Assembly (NCBI GenBank): GCA_009775365.1 | Contig: VSPM01000015.1 | Location: 1-50,705 of the forward strand | Direction: 5' to 3' | Source: Muribaculaceae bacterium | Lineage (GTDB): Bacteria > Bacteroidota > Bacteroidia > Bacteroidales > Muribaculaceae | Length of the DNA: 50,705 nt | In this document: piece after piece, positions 48,811 through 50,705 of the stretch | How the letters are laid out: every line of letters starts with the position of its first letter | How positions within the stretch are numbered: the first letter of the stretch is position 1 | Program-made: the position numbers and the translations under genes | Notes under the pieces: model-generated | Database searches by the model: none | What the model was told of the DNA's origin: nothing | The model's input: the letters and a program-made list of their open reading frames with translations, nothing else

Positions 48811-49584
48811 CTAAGGCTCAACTATTTTACCATATCCTCTGAATGCCGCCATCGTCACGGCCGCAGCTATTGCCACATTCAACGACTCTCCATGGCTTCT
48901 TGAATCATAAGGAGGTATGAACAACGGGCGAGTAATCATTCCTCTCAAAGTCTTGGAAATTCCCTTGCCTTCGTTGCCCATGATTATAAAGCCGGAAGAG
49001 CCCAATGAAGTTTCAAAAAGATTTTTACCTTCAAGCAATGTGCCATAAACAGGCATCTCACGATGCTTTTCTAACAGCTGTGCCAAGTCAGTGTAGACCA
49101 CACTCACCCGTTTTAAAGAACCCATCGTTGACTGCACCGTTTTAGGGTTAAAGACATCCACTGTATCTCTCGATGCAAAAATAGTGTTGATACCAAACCA
49201 ATCTGCGGTGCGAATTATTGTCCCGAGATTTCCCGGATCCTGAATCCCATCGAGGACAAGATATAAAAGCCGGCTGTCTACAAACGCCTCGCTGGCAACA
49301 CAAGGCAAATGAAAAGCCGCCACTACATCCGGAGGCGTAGACAGTGATGAAATTTTCTTAATCGAAGCCGATGAAGCGGTCAGAACCTTCCCTTCACATT
49401 CGGCCACAATGTCGGAATGAGCACATATCCAGTCCTGCTCCGCCACAAGGCAGTCAAGTTCAAATGCACCTAACGTATCGGCCACACATTTGCTTCCCTC
49501 CGCGAGGAAAAGGCCATGCTTATCCCTCATTTTTTTCGTTGAAAGTGAAGATAATACTGATGTTTTTGTTTTAGACAGGTCCAT
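48811..49584 (-). CDS. TrmH/SpoU-family RNA 2'-O-methyltransferase
   Basis: SPOUT methyltransferase that methylates ribose in rRNA or tRNA. The N-terminal 80 residues are the substrate-binding domain (KMRDKHGLFLAEGSKCVADTL). The SPOUT motifs are all seen: motif 1 LDGIQDPGNLGTIIRTADWFG, given here in part; motif 2 IIMGNEGKGIS; motif 3 SHGESLNVAIAAAV, with the knotted C-terminus. Length 257 fits the group. The exact RNA target cannot be told. It is first in a unit with radA. A -7 box on the minus strand (TATCTTTG, 49611-49604) lies just before its start. Confidence 0.9.
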   Translation of the reverse strand: MDLSKTKTSVLSSLSTKKMRDKHGLFLAEGSKCVADTLGAFELDCLVAEQDWICAHSDIVAECEGKVLTASSASIKKISSLSTPPDVVAAFHLPCVASEAFVDSRLLYLVLDGIQDPGNLGTIIRTADWFGINTIFASRDTVDVFNPKTVQSTMGSLKRVSVVYTDLAQLLEKHREMPVYGTLLEGKNLFETSLGSSGFIIMGNEGKGISKTLRGMITRPLFIPPYDSRSHGESLNVAIAAAVTMAAFRGYGKIVEP

Positions 49585-49603
49585 ACGTATTCATATTTTA
49601 ATT

Positions 49604-49651
49604 CAAAGATAAGTCAAATTTTTGAGAACTTAGAAAAATTTGCTAATTTTG
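49604..49651. promoter_or_regulatory. Divergent promoters of the methyltransferase-radA unit and nfo
   Basis: Plus strand: TTTG (49621-49624), 19 nt, TAATTTTG (49644-49651), which serves nfo with a leader of about 80 nt. Minus strand: -7 box TATCTTTG (49611-49604) without a clear -33, close to the methyltransferase ATG at 49584. The plus-strand -33 is 10 bp from the minus-strand -7, so the two may compete. Confidence 0.6.
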
Positions 49652-49738
49652 TGCGTTAACAACTAAATAAATTCATTTCGGCCGGTCGCACTTTAACTGG
49701 GCACAAACTTGCCGAGAAAAACTTTAAAATCCCATTTA

Positions 49739-50584
49739 ATGAAATATATTGGTGCACATGTAAGCATTGAGGGTGGTGTATCCAACGCTCCTTTAAGAGC
49801 TGAAAAAATTGGAGCCAAGGCATTCGCCTTATTTACAGGAAGCAGCAACCGCTGGGCATCTAAAGCGTTGTCTGAAAAAGAAATAAAGCTTTTCAAAGAT
49901 AACTGCCAAAAATTTGGATTTACACCGGATGTCATTCTTCCTCACGATAATTTCCTTATAAACCTCGGAAGCCCCGACAATGAAAAACTCGCACTTTCCA
50001 GAAAATCTTTTCTTGACGAGATGAAGCGTTGCGAGCAACTCGGGCTGACAATGCTGAACTTCCATCCCGGCAGCCACCTTTCAAAACTTTCTGAAGATGA
50101 CTGTCTTGCCCGTATAGCTGAATCGATTAATATCACCCTTGAAGAAACCTCCGGAGTGACCGCCGTGCTGGAAAATGTGGCCGGACAAGGCACAAATATC
50201 GGACACTCATTCGAGCAACTGAGAACCATTATCGACAGAGTTGACGACAAATCAAGAATAGGCGTCTGCATAGACTCATGTCATGCCTATTCAGCAGGCT
50301 ATGACCTCGCAACCCCCGAAGGATACGACAACACATGGAGAATGTTTGATGAAATAATCGGATTCAAATATCTGAAAGGGATGCACCTTAACGATGATAA
50401 ACGAGAACTAAATTCTAGAATTGACCGACATGAAAGCATAGGGAAAGGCACCATCGGAGATGGTTTCTTCTCGCGCCTTGTCAATGACTCTCGATTCGAT
50501 TCAATACCATTGATTCTGGAGACACCTGACGACTCATTGTGGCCTGAGGAAATTGCATGGCTCTATAGCAGGATTGAATCTTAA
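49739..50584 (+). CDS. nfo: Deoxyribonuclease IV (endonuclease IV)
   Basis: Zinc-dependent AP endonuclease of base excision repair, cutting 5' to abasic sites. The TIM-barrel opens with YIGAHVSIEGGVSNA, and metal-site segments follow in order: LPHDNFLINL, LNFHPGSHL, VLENVAGQGTNIG, GVCIDSCHAYSAGYD, KGMHLNDDKRELNSR with DRHESIGKG, and the final LETPDD. The ATG at 49739 (281 aa) is preferred over the in-frame ATG at 49709, because MKYIGAH is the normal start of the family. It has its own promoter. Confidence 0.95.
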   Translation: MKYIGAHVSIEGGVSNAPLRAEKIGAKAFALFTGSSNRWASKALSEKEIKLFKDNCQKFGFTPDVILPHDNFLINLGSPDNEKLALSRKSFLDEMKRCEQLGLTMLNFHPGSHLSKLSEDDCLARIAESINITLEETSGVTAVLENVAGQGTNIGHSFEQLRTIIDRVDDKSRIGVCIDSCHAYSAGYDLATPEGYDNTWRMFDEIIGFKYLKGMHLNDDKRELNSRIDRHESIGKGTIGDGFFSRLVNDSRFDSIPLILETPDDSLWPEEIAWLYSRIES

Positions 50585-50705
50585 AATCAGTTCATGCCTC
50601 AGTTGCTGATATATTGACTAAAACCTACTAACGCGAGTTCGGGATAAGAACTTTATGTTTTTCAACCAAGCAAAAGACATAGAGTATTGGGCGGCCTTTC
50701 AAGGT
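50585..50705. other. Window end, no gene seen
   Basis: 121 bp after nfo without an open reading frame or clear terminator. The next gene probably begins outside the window. Confidence 0.5.

Overview
The window looks like a chromosomal segment of an anaerobic member of the order Bacteroidales, probably a gut lineage; family Muribaculaceae is a guess from protein style only. Evidence: (i) many promoters fit the Bacteroidales pattern TTTG, 19-20 nt, TAnnTTTG, for example at 2172-2202, 15217-15248, 22612-22643, 32219-32250, 32496-32526, 45492-45523 and 49621-49651; (ii) lineage genes such as a DUF4290 protein beside murA, type IX secretion (T9SS) sorting domains and a DcaP-like porin; (iii) fermentative metabolism (methylmalonyl-CoA mutase, ferredoxin-dependent 2-oxoacid oxidoreductase) with no respiratory genes. 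No phage, conjugative element, CRISPR array or autonomous transposon is visible.

Layout. 1-4.3 kb, minus strand: the serine pair serC-serA, then the recombination ATPase rarA with a HAD phosphatase. 4.3-10.2 kb, plus strand: a compact housekeeping operon of an FAD oxidoreductase, tsaB, a DUF4290 protein, murA, rimM, an acidic hypothetical and an OmpA-type protein, closed by a strong bidirectional terminator. 10.3-15.1 kb, minus strand: S1/P1 nuclease, a small PD-(D/E)XK (HsdR_N) protein, UvrD/PcrA helicase and nspC. 15.2-20.3 kb, plus strand: a four-gene fermentation operon (iorA, iorB, aminotransferase, CoA-transferase) with a good promoter and terminator. It can be read as a route from amino acid to 2-oxoacid to acyl-CoA to free acid.

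20.4-37.3 kb, plus strand, is the accessory-looking part: a GNAT acetyltransferase, about 1 kb of AT-rich non-coding DNA with degenerate repeats and palindromes, an XRE-type regulator, a T9SS type B secreted protein, a first UvrA, a solitary 1355-residue Schlafen/AlbA_2 protein with its own promoter and terminator, a tRNA-Gln(CTG), a second secreted protein, a second UvrA and a small lipoprotein. 37.4-46.9 kb, minus strand: U32 peptidase-like protein, smpB, a Yip1-like membrane protein, mutA-mutB, ftsE and a DcaP-like porin. 47.4-50.6 kb: trmH-like methyltransferase and radA (minus), and nfo (plus).

DNA repair genes are frequent (rarA, pcrA, two uvrA, radA, nfo, plus two nucleases), but they sit in separate operons. 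The clearest mobile signal is a small non-autonomous element of about 224 bp at 47170-47393. Its right 76 bp is repeated exactly at positions 1-76, where the element end supplies the serA stop codon. The best candidate for an undescribed function is the 1355-residue AlbA_2 protein at 28006-32073.
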